Translations under genes and position numbers: made by a program
From: DASQFQ01 sp963722815
GTDB taxonomy: Bacteria; Actinomycetota; Thermoleophilia; Solirubrobacterales; Solirubrobacteraceae
DNA length: 64,000 bases
NCBI GenBank assembly: GCA_963722815.1
Contig: CAVROM010000011.1
Span: forward strand, 372,001 to 436,000
Reading direction: 5' to 3'
Part shown: piece by piece, positions 1-8,161 of the stretch
Layout of the letters: every line of letters starts with the position of its first letter
How positions within the stretch are numbered: the stretch's first letter is position 1
Notes under the pieces: model-generated
Database searches by the model: none
The model's input: only the letters and a program-made list of their open reading frames with translations
What the model was told of the DNA's origin: nothing

Positions 1-965
1 ACGACGCCGCCGGTGATCGAGCACCAGCCGTCGGAGTGGCTGCGCGTGATCACGGGCTTCACCGCGCCCGGCGCGCTCTCGCCTGGCTTGTAGCGCGAGC
101 GGCCCTCGAAGACCCGCCAGCCGAAGTTCGCGCCCTTGCCCTTGCCGCGGCGCACGAAGTCGATCTCCTCGACCGCGTCCTGCCCGACGTCGCCGATCAC
201 GAGGTCGCCGGTCTTGCGGTCGAACGAGTAGCGCCACGGGTTGCGCAGGCCGTAGCTGTAGATCTCGGGACGCGCGCCGGCGCGGTTCACGAACGGGTTG
301 TCGGAGGGGACCGTGTAGGCCTCGCTGCCCGACTGCTTGGGGTCGATCCGCAGGATCTTGCCGAGCGGCGAGGCGAGGTTCTGCGCGTTGCCGCGCGACC
401 CGTGCTGGTCGCCCGCGCCGCCGCCGTCGCCGGTGCCGATGTACATGTGCTTGTCGGGGCCGAACAGCATCAGCCCGCCGTTGTGGTTGGCCTCCGGGTC
501 GTCCATCCGCAGCACGAGGCGCTCGGAGCCCGGGTCGGCGCGGGTCGCGCTCGCGCGTTTGAACTCGACGACGCGCTCGCTCTGCGACTTGTCGGTGAAG
601 TAGACGTAAAACAGGCCCGAGCTCTTGTAGTCGGGCGGGAACGCGATCGACAGCAGCCCCTGCTCGCTGCCGGACGTGACCTGCGAGCGGATGTCGAGGA
701 ACGTCTTCTGCTTCCCGCCGCTCAGCACGCGGATGCGGCCCGCCTGCTCGACAACGAACAGGTGGCCCGCGTCGCCGGGCGGCGAGGTGACGTAGACGGG
801 CTGGTCGAAGTGCCCGACCGACTTCAGCCGCACCCCGCGGCTCGCGCTCGCGGTCGGGCTCTCGTCGGTCGCCACCGGCGACGACTTCGCCTGGCTGCCG
901 CTCCCGTTCCCACACGCTGCCAGCAGCGCGCCGGCGGCCAGTGCGATGAGTGCTCCTCGCCTCAC
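1..965 (-). CDS. PQQ-dependent sugar dehydrogenase (GSDH family) lipoprotein, 3' end outside window
   Basis: The minus-strand frame is open from a GTG at 965 to the window edge, giving about 321 residues without the C-terminus. The N-terminus is a lipoprotein signal: Arg-Arg, a hydrophobic Ala/Leu run, then the lipobox LLAAC at about residue 19, so the mature protein should be lipid-anchored outside the membrane. Downstream are hallmarks of the soluble glucose/sorbosone dehydrogenase beta-propeller: VVEQAGRIRV, GLLSIAFPPDY, NHNGG, MYIGTGDGGG, GKILRIDP and YGLRNPWR. Family members oxidise aldose sugars with PQQ and calcium in the periplasm or at the surface. Substrate and electron acceptor cannot be read from sequence. 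The start is divergent from the efflux pump gene at 1017. The family call is firm; the exact sugar is unknown. Confidence 0.9.
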   Translation of the reverse strand, partial: MRRGALIALAAGALLAACGNGSGSQAKSSPVATDESPTASASRGVRLKSVGHFDQPVYVTSPPGDAGHLFVVEQAGRIRVLSGGKQKTFLDIRSQVTSGSEQGLLSIAFPPDYKSSGLFYVYFTDKSQSERVVEFKRASATRADPGSERLVLRMDDPEANHNGGLMLFGPDKHMYIGTGDGGGAGDQHGSRGNAQNLASPLGKILRIDPKQSGSEAYTVPSDNPFVNRAGARPEIYSYGLRNPWRYSFDRKTGDLVIGDVGQDAVEEIDFVRRGKGKGANFGWRVFEGRSRYKPGESAPGAVKPVITRSHSDGWCSITGGV

Positions 966-999
966 GGCCGAACAGGATGGCAGCACCGACTTGTCTCAC

Positions 1000-1033
1000 C
1001 TGTTAGTTTGTAACTTATGTTAGTAACTAACAG
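1000..1033. promoter_or_regulatory. Probable TetR operator over the efflux gene start
   Basis: The arms CTGTTAGT (1000-1007) and ACTAACAG (1026-1033) form a perfect inverted repeat around an 18-bp centre. That centre contains a second GTTAGT (1019-1024) and GTAAC (1010-1014). The site is AT-rich in an otherwise GC-rich region and covers the ATG at 1017 of the MFS gene. The TetR gene at 2435 is cotranscribed with that pump, so it is the likely ligand-responsive repressor acting here. A leaderless transcript or a different start cannot be excluded. Confidence 0.65.
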
Positions 1034-2438
1034 ATCAGACCCGCGACGGTGGTCCTGTCTCCTCGTCCTCTGCCTCGCCGTTCTCGTCATCGGGCTCGAC
1101 ATCACCGTCCTCAACGTGGCGCTCCCCACCATCGCCAGCTCCCTGCGAGCGGGCACGGCCGATCTGCAGTGGATCGTCGACGCGTACGTCCTGGCCTTCG
1201 CGGGCGCCATGCTGCCGGCCGGCGTCATCGGCGACCGGTTCGGCCGCCGCCGCACGCTGCTGGCCGGCATGGCGCTGTTCGGCGCAGCCTCGGCCGCTTG
1301 CGCGCTGGCAGGGTCGGTCGGCCAGCTGGTCGCCGCGCGCGCCGCCATGGGGATCGGCGCGGCGGCGATCATGCCGCTGGCGATCGCGTACGTGCCGGCC
1401 GCGTTCCCGCCCGCCGAGCGACCGAAGGCCATCAGCCTGGTCACCGTCGCGGTCGCGGTCGGGCTGCCGCTCGGACCGATCGCGGGCGGCGTGCTCGTGC
1501 GCTCGTTCGCGTGGAGCTCGGTGTTCTGGGTCAACGTGCCGCTGATCGCGATCGCGCTCGTGGCCGGGGCTGTGCTGTTGCGGGAGTCGCGGCCAGAAGT
1601 CGCGCGGCCCGCGGACTGGCCCGGCACCCTGCTTGCCGCGGGGAGCGTCGTGGCGCTCGTCTACGCGATCGTCCACGCGCCCGAGCGTGGCTGGCTGGCG
1701 GCCTCCACGCTCGCGCTGCTGGCGCTTGCCGTCGCCATGAGCGGCGCCTTCGTCGCCTGGGAGCGGCGCGCCGCCGCCCCGCTCGCCGACCCGGCACTGC
1801 TCCGCAATCGCCGCTTCGCGTGGGGAACAGTCGCCGGCATGGTCGTCTCGTTCGCCCTCTACGGTCTGCTCTTCGTGTTGCCGCAGTTCCTGCAGACCGT
1901 GCTCGGCTACGACGCCCTCGGCACCGGCGTTCGGCTGATCCCGCTGATGGCCGGGCTCATGTTGGCCGGCGCGCTGGCGAGCCGGCTGCAGCTGGCGTTC
2001 GGATCGCGCGCCGCGATCAGCGGCGGGCTCGCATTGCTCTCCGGCTCGCTGGTCTGGCTCGCCTCGGTCACCCCGAGCACGCACTACGCGGTGATCGCGC
2101 TCGCGCTGGGCGCCTGCGGCGCCGGGGTCGGCGCGGCGATGGCGCCGGCGATGGACGCGGTGCTCGCCGAGCTGCCCGACGGCGAGGCCGGTGTCGGCGC
2201 GGCGATCAACAACACGCTGCGGCAGGTCGGTGGCGCGCTCGGCGTCGCGCTGCTCGGCAGCCTGCTGTCCGCCGTCTATCGCGCGCAGCTCCCCGCCGGC
2301 CCTCCAGAGCCGATCGGCCCCGGCACGGCCGACGCGTTCACCGCGGGCATGGCGAGCGTGCTGCTCGCCTGCGCCGCGGTGGTGGCGCTGGCCGCGCTTG
2401 GCTGCGCCCGGCGGCTGGAGACCGCCGCCCGCGCGTGA
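1017..2438 (+). CDS. MFS drug efflux transporter, DHA2 (EmrB/QacA) family
   Basis: 473 residues rich in membrane helices; the length suits a 14-TM DHA2 proton antiporter. Visible motifs are LDITVLNVALP in TM1 (DHA2 motif D1), the loop motif GDRFGRRRTLLAG near residue 75 (MFS motif A), and a motif C-like GLPLGPIAGG near 150. The ATG at 1017 is the only plausible start because no ATG, GTG or TTG follows in frame until well inside TM1, but it lies inside the putative operator and has no Shine-Dalgarno. The 3' end overlaps the TetR gene by 4 nt (GTGA), so the two form an operon. Predicted role is export of toxic hydrophobic compounds, induced by a ligand of the TetR protein. Confidence 0.9.
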   Translation: MLVTNRSDPRRWSCLLVLCLAVLVIGLDITVLNVALPTIASSLRAGTADLQWIVDAYVLAFAGAMLPAGVIGDRFGRRRTLLAGMALFGAASAACALAGSVGQLVAARAAMGIGAAAIMPLAIAYVPAAFPPAERPKAISLVTVAVAVGLPLGPIAGGVLVRSFAWSSVFWVNVPLIAIALVAGAVLLRESRPEVARPADWPGTLLAAGSVVALVYAIVHAPERGWLAASTLALLALAVAMSGAFVAWERRAAAPLADPALLRNRRFAWGTVAGMVVSFALYGLLFVLPQFLQTVLGYDALGTGVRLIPLMAGLMLAGALASRLQLAFGSRAAISGGLALLSGSLVWLASVTPSTHYAVIALALGACGAGVGAAMAPAMDAVLAELPDGEAGVGAAINNTLRQVGGALGVALLGSLLSAVYRAQLPAGPPEPIGPGTADAFTAGMASVLLACAAVVALAALGCARRLETAARA

Positions 2439-2992
2439 GCCTGCGGGAGCGCAAGAAGGCCGAGACCCGCGCGCGGATCCAGGAGGAGGCGATGCGGCTC
2501 TTCCTGGCCCACGGCTACGACGCCACCACCGTCGACCAGATCGCCGACGCGGCGGGGGTGTCGCACATGACGTTCTTCCGCAACTTCTCGGCCAAGGAGG
2601 ACGTCGTCGCGACCGACGACTACGACCCGCTGATGGCCGAGCTGATCCGCGCACGCCCGGCCGGCGAGCCACCGATCGAGCGCGTCCGGGCCACGGTCAT
2701 GGCCGGCCTCGCCGCGGTCTACGAGCGCGACCGCGACACGATCCTCGCCCGCGCGCAGCTGATCCAGTCCACGCCTGCCTTGCGTGCGCGCATCGTCGAC
2801 AACGAGCGCGCGACCGAGGCGGTATTCGCCGCCGGCCTCGGCAATCCCGACGAGTACGAGATCCGCGTCCTCGCCGCCGCCTGCGTCGGCGCGCTCGTGA
2901 CCGCCGTTCGCGAGTGGGCGGAGCATCCTGAGCGGGCCGAGCTCCCTGAGCTGGTCGACCGCGCCTTCGCGGCGCTGGCCGGGCTCAGCTGA
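2435..2992 (+). CDS. TetR-family transcriptional regulator
   Basis: 185 residues from the GTG at 2435, overlapping the pump stop codon. The N-terminal helix-turn-helix is typical: ETRARIQEEAMRLF, then YDATTVDQIADAAGVSHMTFFRNF (read in two parts around residues 28-50), followed by KEDVV. The rest is the helical ligand-binding and dimerisation domain, ending in a region resembling the TetR_C domain found with DHA2 pumps. Translational coupling to the pump and the palindrome at 1000-1033 suggest autoregulatory repression of the operon. The ligand is unknown. Confidence 0.9.
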   Translation: MSLRERKKAETRARIQEEAMRLFLAHGYDATTVDQIADAAGVSHMTFFRNFSAKEDVVATDDYDPLMAELIRARPAGEPPIERVRATVMAGLAAVYERDRDTILARAQLIQSTPALRARIVDNERATEAVFAAGLGNPDEYEIRVLAAACVGALVTAVREWAEHPERAELPELVDRAFAALAGLS

Positions 2993-3401
2993 GCCTTTCC
3001 AGCGCGGCGCGGACGCGCTCGGGAATGTCGCGCGGGCGGCGCTCGGCGCGGTCGACGAAGACGTGCACGAACCAGCCCTCCGCCGCGGGCTCGGGGTCGT
3101 CCGCGCGGAACAGTCCGATCTCGTAGCGGACGCTCGAGCGGCCCAGGTGCGCGACACGCAGCCCGGCCCGCACGAGGTCGGGGAACGCCATCGCCGTCTT
3201 GAACGCGCAGTGCGACTCCACGCACAGCCCGATCACGTCGCCGTCGTGGATGTCGAGCCCGCCCTCCGTGATCAGCCAGCGGTTGATCACGGTGTCGAAG
3301 TACGAGTAGTACTCGACGTTGTTGACGTGCCCGTAGACGTCGTTGTCCTTCCAGCGCGTCGGGATGTCGAGGACGTGCGGGTAGTCGGCTACGCCAGCCA
3401 C
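2985..3401 (-). CDS. Acyl-CoA thioesterase, 4-hydroxybenzoyl-CoA thioesterase (YbgC-like) hotdog family
   Basis: 138 residues, the normal length for single-hotdog YbgC/FcbC-type thioesterases. The conserved segment RWKDNDVYGHVNN near residue 15 carries the catalytic Asp and the GHVNN turn, followed by YYSYFDTVINRWL. The GTG at 3401 overlaps the end of the upstream hydrolase gene by 13 nt, so the pair is cotranscribed. The 3' end overlaps the convergent TetR gene by 8 nt. Family members hydrolyse acyl-CoA thioesters in the cytoplasm; the lipase-like neighbour suggests lipid or fatty-acid turnover. Confidence 0.85.
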   Translation of the reverse strand: MAGVADYPHVLDIPTRWKDNDVYGHVNNVEYYSYFDTVINRWLITEGGLDIHDGDVIGLCVESHCAFKTAMAFPDLVRAGLRVAHLGRSSVRYEIGLFRADDPEPAAEGWFVHVFVDRAERRPRDIPERVRAALERLS

Positions 3402-4612
3402 GCCTGAAGCTTCTCGTACACCGTCGGATGGTTGAGCAGCGCGATGTGGTTCGTGGCCCCGACGTGCAGGCCGTACTCGTCCTCGAAGCCGAGCACGCGC
3501 GTGCGCGAGCGGCCCGTGGCGCTCGGGACGAGCACGAGCGTGTCGCCGACGACGCGCCCGAGCGGGTGGCGCGGGCTGCGGGTCACCGTGGCGGAGACGA
3601 AGCAGTGCGTCGCGCCCTCGAGCAGCGGCACCTCCTGGCAGGCCGCGGCACGCAGCGCCTCGGGATCGCGGTCGCGCCAGTCCTCGTCGACCAGCGAGCC
3701 CAGGCGGAGGTCGCGGATCCCGGAGCTGCGACGGCGCAGGAACGTCGACATGATGCGCGTCTCGGGCAGCTTGCCGAGCGCGTGGCTCGCGACGTGCACG
3801 GCCTGCTCGAGCGGCGCGCCCAGGTGCGGCGAGCCGAGGGAGATCACGTGGCGGACGGCGCGCACCCAGCGCGCGTCCTCGAGCGCCGCGCAGTGGCACG
3901 CGCTGCGCGACACGAGGCCGCCCATCGAGTGCCCGATGAGCGCGATCTCCTCGACCTCCACCGGCCACGCGTCGACCAGCGCCTCGAGCAGGTCGGCGAG
4001 CGAGCGCCCGTTCTCGGAGATGTGGCGGCCGGTGTTGTAGCGGATGTAGACCGGGGTGCAGCCGAGGTCGCGGGCGAGGCGCGTGCCGTAGTCCTCGCGG
4101 CCCTGGCGGCGCCCGAGGAGCCACCCGTGCTCCTCGCCCATCAGGCCGTGGACGAACACCACGAGCCGCGGCGTTGCCTGCGGGAAGGCCTCGGCGATCG
4201 CACGCCGCCGCGGCGGGACGGGTCGGCCGCCGACACGGACGGCCATCGGCTGCTGCAGCGGGCTGCCCTCGCGCTCGAGGCGGTCGCCGACCAGTCCGTT
4301 GAGGAACGCGAGGCCCATGCCGCCGGGGAGCGTCGCCGACAGCGGGCGTTCCGGGCGCGGGCGGCGCTCGACCAGCGTCTGCGCGCTGCGGCCGGCGACG
4401 CTCGCCGCCCCGCCGAGCGCGCCGACGACGCCGCCGGCGATCGTGTCGTGCACGAACTTGATCGGCGTGCCGAGCGGCACGTAACCGAACACACGGGCGG
4501 CGATGTCGCGCTCCATCGTCCCGATGCTCTGCGTGAAGCCACTGAGCTCGTCGAAGCCGAGGCGCACCAGCGCGCCGGCCTCGTCCTCTGTCTTACGGAC
4601 CAGTTGTGTCAT
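3389..4612 (-). CDS. Alpha/beta-hydrolase, lipase/PGAP1-like esterase
   Basis: 407 residues. The N-terminal 110 residues are not recognised. They include a glycine-rich stretch that may be amphipathic or membrane-associated (GVVGALGGAASVAG). The hydrolase core follows: VVFVHGLMGEEHGW (oxyanion-hole region) near residue 150, then IALIGHSMGGLVSR near 225, where the GxSxG serine sits, and a late His in GLHVGATNHIALLNHP. This order matches triacylglycerol lipase/PGAP1-like esterases. It is followed by the overlapping thioesterase gene, so both probably act on acyl esters. No signal peptide is evident. The natural substrate is unknown. Confidence 0.85.
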   Translation of the reverse strand: MTQLVRKTEDEAGALVRLGFDELSGFTQSIGTMERDIAARVFGYVPLGTPIKFVHDTIAGGVVGALGGAASVAGRSAQTLVERRPRPERPLSATLPGGMGLAFLNGLVGDRLEREGSPLQQPMAVRVGGRPVPPRRRAIAEAFPQATPRLVVFVHGLMGEEHGWLLGRRQGREDYGTRLARDLGCTPVYIRYNTGRHISENGRSLADLLEALVDAWPVEVEEIALIGHSMGGLVSRSACHCAALEDARWVRAVRHVISLGSPHLGAPLEQAVHVASHALGKLPETRIMSTFLRRRSSGIRDLRLGSLVDEDWRDRDPEALRAAACQEVPLLEGATHCFVSATVTRSPRHPLGRVVGDTLVLVPSATGRSRTRVLGFEDEYGLHVGATNHIALLNHPTVYEKLQAWLA

Positions 4613-4648
4613 GGATCGATGTACCGTCGGATCGGGTAGGGGTTACGG

Positions 4649-5552
4649 ATGAACCCGTTCCGCCGCCTGGCCCGCCACACGCCCGTCCCGTTCGACGGGC
4701 TGGTCGAGTACGCGGCCGGCGCGCTGACCGACGCCGAGCAGCTGGTCAAGGGCCTCCCCTCCGACCCGATCGACGCCTGGGACCCGGAGCACATCCGCCG
4801 CACGCTGCCGTGGCTGAAGGCGGTCTGCCGGACCTACTTCCGCGGCGAGGTCGAGGGGCTGGAGAACATCCCGGTCGGCGAGCCCTCGCTGCTGGTCGGC
4901 AACCACTCCGGCGGGCTCTACATCGCCGACACGTTCGTGTTCTCGGCTGCCTTCTACGACCACTTCGGGCCCGACCGGCGGTTCCACCAGCTCGCCCACG
5001 ACGTCGCCGCCAAGAGCCCGCTGCTGGGTCTGATCCGGCGCTACGGCGTCGTGCCGGCCTCGCACGACAACGCACGCGCGGCGTTCGACCTCGGCGCGCC
5101 GGTGCTCGTCTACCCCGGCGGCGACTACGAGACGTTCCGGCCCAGTTGGCACAGCGACCAGATCGAGTTCGGCGGCCGCCAGGGCTTCATCAAGCTCGCG
5201 CTCGAGCGCGACGTCCCGATCGTGCCGGTGGTCGCCATCGGCGGTCAGGAGACCGCGCTCTTCCTGACCCGCGGCGAGCGCGCCGCGAAGCTGCTCGGGC
5301 TCGACAAGCTGTCGCGGATCAAGGTCCTGCCGGTGTCGATCGGGCCGCCGCTGGGCATCAACTTCCTCGACTTCCCGGGCCGCATCCCGTTCCCGGCCAA
5401 GATCAAGGTCCAGGTGCTGACCGCCGATCGACCTGCGCGAGCGCTACGGCGCCGATCCCGATCCGGACGAGGCCTACGAGGCCGTCACGGCCGAGATGCA
5501 GGACGCGCTCACTGCGCTGGACGAGGAGCGGACGCTCCCCGTCGTCGGCTGA
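4649..5552 (+). CDS. Lysophospholipid acyltransferase (PlsC-like), apparent +1 frameshift near 5421
   Basis: The ATG at 4649 follows GGGGTTACGG and opens a PlsC-type acyltransferase. LLVGNHSGGLYIADT near residue 90 is a variant of the HxxxxD catalytic motif, and VLVYPGGDYETFR near 155 is the EGT/PGG substrate-binding block. After KIKVQVLT (about 5420) the frame is lost. Continuing one base further gives a natural tail (IDLRERYGADPDPDEAYEAV and onward) ending at TGA 5550-5552, total about 300 residues. As deposited, the frame instead runs to 5626 with an Arg-rich non-conserved tail. The single extra base lies in ACCGCCGATC. The change affects only the last ~40 residues, so the enzyme may still work. 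Likely role is acylation of glycerophospholipid at the membrane. Confidence 0.8.
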
Positions 5553-5901
5553 TCGCCGGCATCCCGATGTGCACGGCGAAGCCGAGCACGAAGAGGGCAA
5601 GCACGGGGTGGAACGCGGCGACGTAGGGCTCGTCGTCGCGCGCGCCGACCAGCTCGATCTGGATGGTCATCAGCGCCAGCAGGCCGAAGCTCATGCCGAT
5701 CGCGCGCCTGGTCCGCGGGCCGATCAGAGCGAGGATGAACAGCAGGATCGCCGCGCTGTGGATCATCCAGCCGAAGCTCTCGTGCGCGTCGAAGCTGTTG
5801 GCGCCGAACACGCCGACGCCGGCGAGGAACACCTGCACGACGATCGCGACGGCGATCAGCAGAGCGAGCCAGTAGTAGGCGGTGGTCACTCCGTTCCGCA
5901 T
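5509..5901 (-). CDS. Small integral membrane protein, DUF6220-like
   Basis: 130 residues with four predicted membrane helices: YWLALLIAVAIVVQVFLAGV, SAAILLFILALIG, GMSFGLLALMTIQIEL and FHPVLALFVLGFAVHIG. The pattern QVFLAGVGVFG followed by FDAHESFGWMIH resembles the four-helix DUF6220 family, whose function is not known. The gene is divergent from the dioxygenase at 5958, sharing a short promoter region. Its 3' end overlaps the end of the acyltransferase. The family call is from memory of the pattern. Confidence 0.7.
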   Translation of the reverse strand: MRNGVTTAYYWLALLIAVAIVVQVFLAGVGVFGANSFDAHESFGWMIHSAAILLFILALIGPRTRRAIGMSFGLLALMTIQIELVGARDDEPYVAAFHPVLALFVLGFAVHIGMPAISRRRGASAPRPAQ

Positions 5902-5945
5902 TGTCGCGAGACCCTAACGGTGCTATCTTGTTGAGCACGCAACAA
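5901..5945 (+). promoter_or_regulatory. Promoter with overlapping MarR-type operator
   Basis: A sigma70-like promoter reads TTGTCG (5901-5906), a 17-bp spacer, and TATCTT (5924-5929), the latter preceded by TG as in extended -10 elements. An inverted repeat, TTGTTG (5928-5933) and CAACAA (5940-5945) with a 6-bp centre, begins inside the -10 box. This is where a MarR-type repressor would block polymerase. The cotranscribed MarR gene at 6890 is the obvious candidate. Confidence 0.65.
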
Positions 5946-5957
5946 CGAGGAGAGACC

Positions 5958-6893
5958 GTGAAGCTCGAAGGCATCCACCACATCACCGCCATCACCGGGG
6001 ACGCGCCGCGCAACGTCGAGTTCTACGCGGGCACGCTCGGTCTCCGGATGGTCAAGAAGACCGTCAACCAGGACGATCCGACCGTCTACCACCTCTTCTA
6101 CGCCGACGAGCAGGGCTCACCGGGCGCCGACCTGACGTTCTTCGAGTACCCCGGCGCCGCCCGCGGCCGCGCCGGTGACGGCCAGGTCCACCGCATCGTC
6201 TGGCGCGTGGCCGCGCCCGAGGCGCTCGACTTCTGGATGGAGCGCCTGGCCAAGCACGGCGTCGAGAGCGCGGAGCGCGTTGGCGACCGCGTGCGCTTCT
6301 CCGACCCCGAGGGGCTCGAGCACGAGCTCAAGGTCGCCGACGTCAGCGACGCTCCGCTGGTCGCCGACCACCCCGAGATCCCGCGCGAGCACGCGCTCCA
6401 GGGCTTCGACGGCGTCCGCGCCTACGCGAGCGACCCCGCCCGCAGCGAGTCGCTGCTGCGCGAGACGCTCGGGTTCTCCGGCGGCGAGGATGGCGAATGG
6501 GAGGTGCGCGGCGACGAGCGCGGCGGCCTCTACGCCTACGACCCGCCGCCGGCGGGCGTCCATCCCTCGCAGGGTGGCGGCTCGATCCACCACATCGCGT
6601 TCGCGACGCAGATGGATGAGCAGGAGGCGTGGCAGGAGCGCGTGGCGAAGTCCGGCAACGCCCGCCCGACGCCGATCATCGACCGCTTCTGGTTCCGCTC
6701 GGTCTACTTCCGCGAGCCCAGCGGCGTGCTGTTCGAGCTCGCCACCATGGGCCCCGGCTTCGACACCGACGAGGACATCGAGCACCTGGGCGAGAAGCTG
6801 ACGCTGCCGCCGCGCTTCGAGCCGATGCGCGAGAAGATCGAGCAGATCCTCACGCCGCTGCCGAACCCGCGGGCGACGGAGGTCTCGTCATAG
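5958..6893 (+). CDS. Ring-cleaving dioxygenase, VOC/glyoxalase superfamily (MhqO/LinE-like)
   Basis: 311 residues from the GTG at 5958, preceded by AACGAGGAGAGA. Two vicinal-oxygen-chelate modules are visible. The first starts KLEGIHHITAITGD and contains FYAGTLGLRMVKKTVNQDD. The second (about residues 150-260) contains SIHHIAFATQMDEQ and ends REPSGVLFELATMGPGF. The His in GIHHIT, the His in IHHIAF and the Glu in LFELAT are the expected metal ligands. This arrangement is that of MhqO/LinE-type hydroquinone or catechol dioxygenases, commonly controlled by MarR-family sensors of quinones. The MarR gene follows with overlap, and an operator-like repeat sits in the promoter, so a quinone/hydroquinone detoxification unit is likely. 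Confidence 0.88.
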   Translation: MKLEGIHHITAITGDAPRNVEFYAGTLGLRMVKKTVNQDDPTVYHLFYADEQGSPGADLTFFEYPGAARGRAGDGQVHRIVWRVAAPEALDFWMERLAKHGVESAERVGDRVRFSDPEGLEHELKVADVSDAPLVADHPEIPREHALQGFDGVRAYASDPARSESLLRETLGFSGGEDGEWEVRGDERGGLYAYDPPPAGVHPSQGGGSIHHIAFATQMDEQEAWQERVAKSGNARPTPIIDRFWFRSVYFREPSGVLFELATMGPGFDTDEDIEHLGEKLTLPPRFEPMREKIEQILTPLPNPRATEVSS

Positions 6894-7348
6894 CCGTCCT
6901 GGAGGGGGAGCGGCTCGCGACCTGGACGCGGTTCCTCAAGGCGCACAGCGCGATCTCGCGCCGCCTCGAGCGCGATCTGGCCGACGAGCACTCCCTCACC
7001 CTCTCCGACTACGACGTCCTGCTCCAGATCTCGCACGCGCCCGAGCAGCGCCTGCGGCCGGTCGAGATCGCGAAGGCCGTGCTGCTCACCCGGTCGGGCA
7101 TCACGCGCCTGATCCAGGGCCTCGAACGCGAGGGCCTGGTCGAGCGCACCGACTGCCCGGACGACGCGCGCGGCTTCCTCGTCGCGCTGACGCCCGCGGG
7201 AGCCGAGCTCGTCACTCGCGCCCGCGCGACCCATCTCGCGGGCGTGGCCGAACTGTTCAGCGACCGCTACTCCGAGGCTGAGACCGCGCGGCTGAGGGAG
7301 CTCCTCGAGCGCCTGCCGGGCCGGCTGGAGACCGGCGATGTCCCGTGA
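6890..7348 (+). CDS. MarR-family transcriptional regulator with non-canonical start
   Basis: About 152 residues with a clear MarR winged helix: LSDYDVLLQIS, LRPVEIAKAVLLTRSGITRLI (in two parts), LEREGLVERTDCPDDARG and the wing FLVALTPAG. No ATG, GTG or TTG occurs in frame between the dioxygenase gene and the first conserved residues (ERLATWTRFLKAHSAI). The best-placed start is ATA at 6890-6892, seven bases after GGAGG (6878-6882) and overlapping the upstream TAG as ATAG; CTG at 6899 is the alternative. Start assignment is therefore uncertain. It probably represses its own operon through the repeat at 5928-5945 and responds to a phenolic or quinone ligand. Confidence 0.82.
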   Translation: MAVLEGERLATWTRFLKAHSAISRRLERDLADEHSLTLSDYDVLLQISHAPEQRLRPVEIAKAVLLTRSGITRLIQGLEREGLVERTDCPDDARGFLVALTPAGAELVTRARATHLAGVAELFSDRYSEAETARLRELLERLPGRLETGDVP

Positions 7349-7354
7349 TGCGCC

Positions 7355-8161
7355 TCAGCGGATCGTCACCGGCGTCCCCACGGCCATGAGGCGGCCGAGG
7401 CGGAGGATGTCGCGGTTGCGCATGCGAATGCAGCCATGCGACACCCGCCCCGGCAACAGGCCCGGTTGGTCGGTTCCATGGATGCCGATGAACCCGCCCT
7501 CGGGCCAATCTGTCAGCTGCACCGACCGAGCGCTGGTACCGAAGGCGAGCGGCCCGTAGGTGCCGCTGCGGTACCGGGTCAACCGGTCGCGGATGTAGAA
7601 ACGCCCGCGCGGCGTCGGCCAGCGCGCCCGGCCCACGCCGATGTCCGCTCTGAACACCCGCCGCCCCGCGCGCAGCAGCGTGGCGGTGAGCTTGCGGCGG
7701 TCGACGACGAGGTGTGTGCTGACGGGCTGGTAGGCGCCGAGTGCCCGCCGCGGCACCCAGCCGGTCGTTCCGTTGGGCAGAACCGCCAGCCGCACCCGGG
7801 CCCAGACGCGCCCGCGCACATCGCTCGCGCTGCCGGTAACCAGCACCACGTTCGCGGTGCCCTCGGGGGTCCGGCGGCCCAACCGCGCCACGCGCCGCGC
7901 GCGGGCATCCGGCCGGGCGCGGGCCGTCGTGCGCCGCAGAACGCTCGTCCAGACCGCTACGCGTGCGCTGTCGCCGAGGCCTCTCGGCGTTGGCACGTCG
8001 AGAGCCGGCCTCGGCGACGCCGGCAGGGCGGCGCGCAGGGACGCACCGCTTCCTGGCGCGGCGTGGCCGTCGCCCGCGCCGAGGAGCAATCGGACGAGTC
8101 CGGCCACAGCACACGCTGCCACGACGCCCAGCCCCGCGGCGGCGAGCGTGTGTCGGCTCAT
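7355..8161 (-). CDS. L,D-transpeptidase (YkuD family), exported
   Basis: 268 residues. The N-terminus has a signal sequence/anchor (LAAAGLGVVAACAVAGLV). A basic middle part (residues 60-140) resembles an SH3-like segment with RVRLAVLPNGTTGWVPRRAL. The C-terminal half is the YkuD domain with TPRGRFYIRD, GFIGIHGTDQ and the catalytic SHGCIRMRN, including His and Cys. Such enzymes form 3-3 crosslinks or attach proteins to peptidoglycan. The ATG overlaps the stop of the ferritin-like gene by 4 nt, so it is translated from the same mRNA. Function is assured by the motif; why it is coupled to ferritin-like proteins is not known. Confidence 0.92.
   Translation of the reverse strand: MSRHTLAAAGLGVVAACAVAGLVRLLLGAGDGHAAPGSGASLRAALPASPRPALDVPTPRGLGDSARVAVWTSVLRRTTARARPDARARRVARLGRRTPEGTANVVLVTGSASDVRGRVWARVRLAVLPNGTTGWVPRRALGAYQPVSTHLVVDRRKLTATLLRAGRRVFRADIGVGRARWPTPRGRFYIRDRLTRYRSGTYGPLAFGTSARSVQLTDWPEGGFIGIHGTDQPGLLPGRVSHGCIRMRNRDILRLGRLMAVGTPVTIR

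Noticed and set aside
36..1013. Long plus-strand open frame rich in Arg/Val/Ala at the left end
   Set aside because: It is the complement of the PQQ-dehydrogenase gene; the minus-strand product has clear domain motifs and a lipobox, this frame has none.
3428..4639. Plus-strand 403-residue frame across the alpha/beta-hydrolase
   Set aside because: It is a shadow of the minus-strand hydrolase, which has GHSMGG and a catalytic His.
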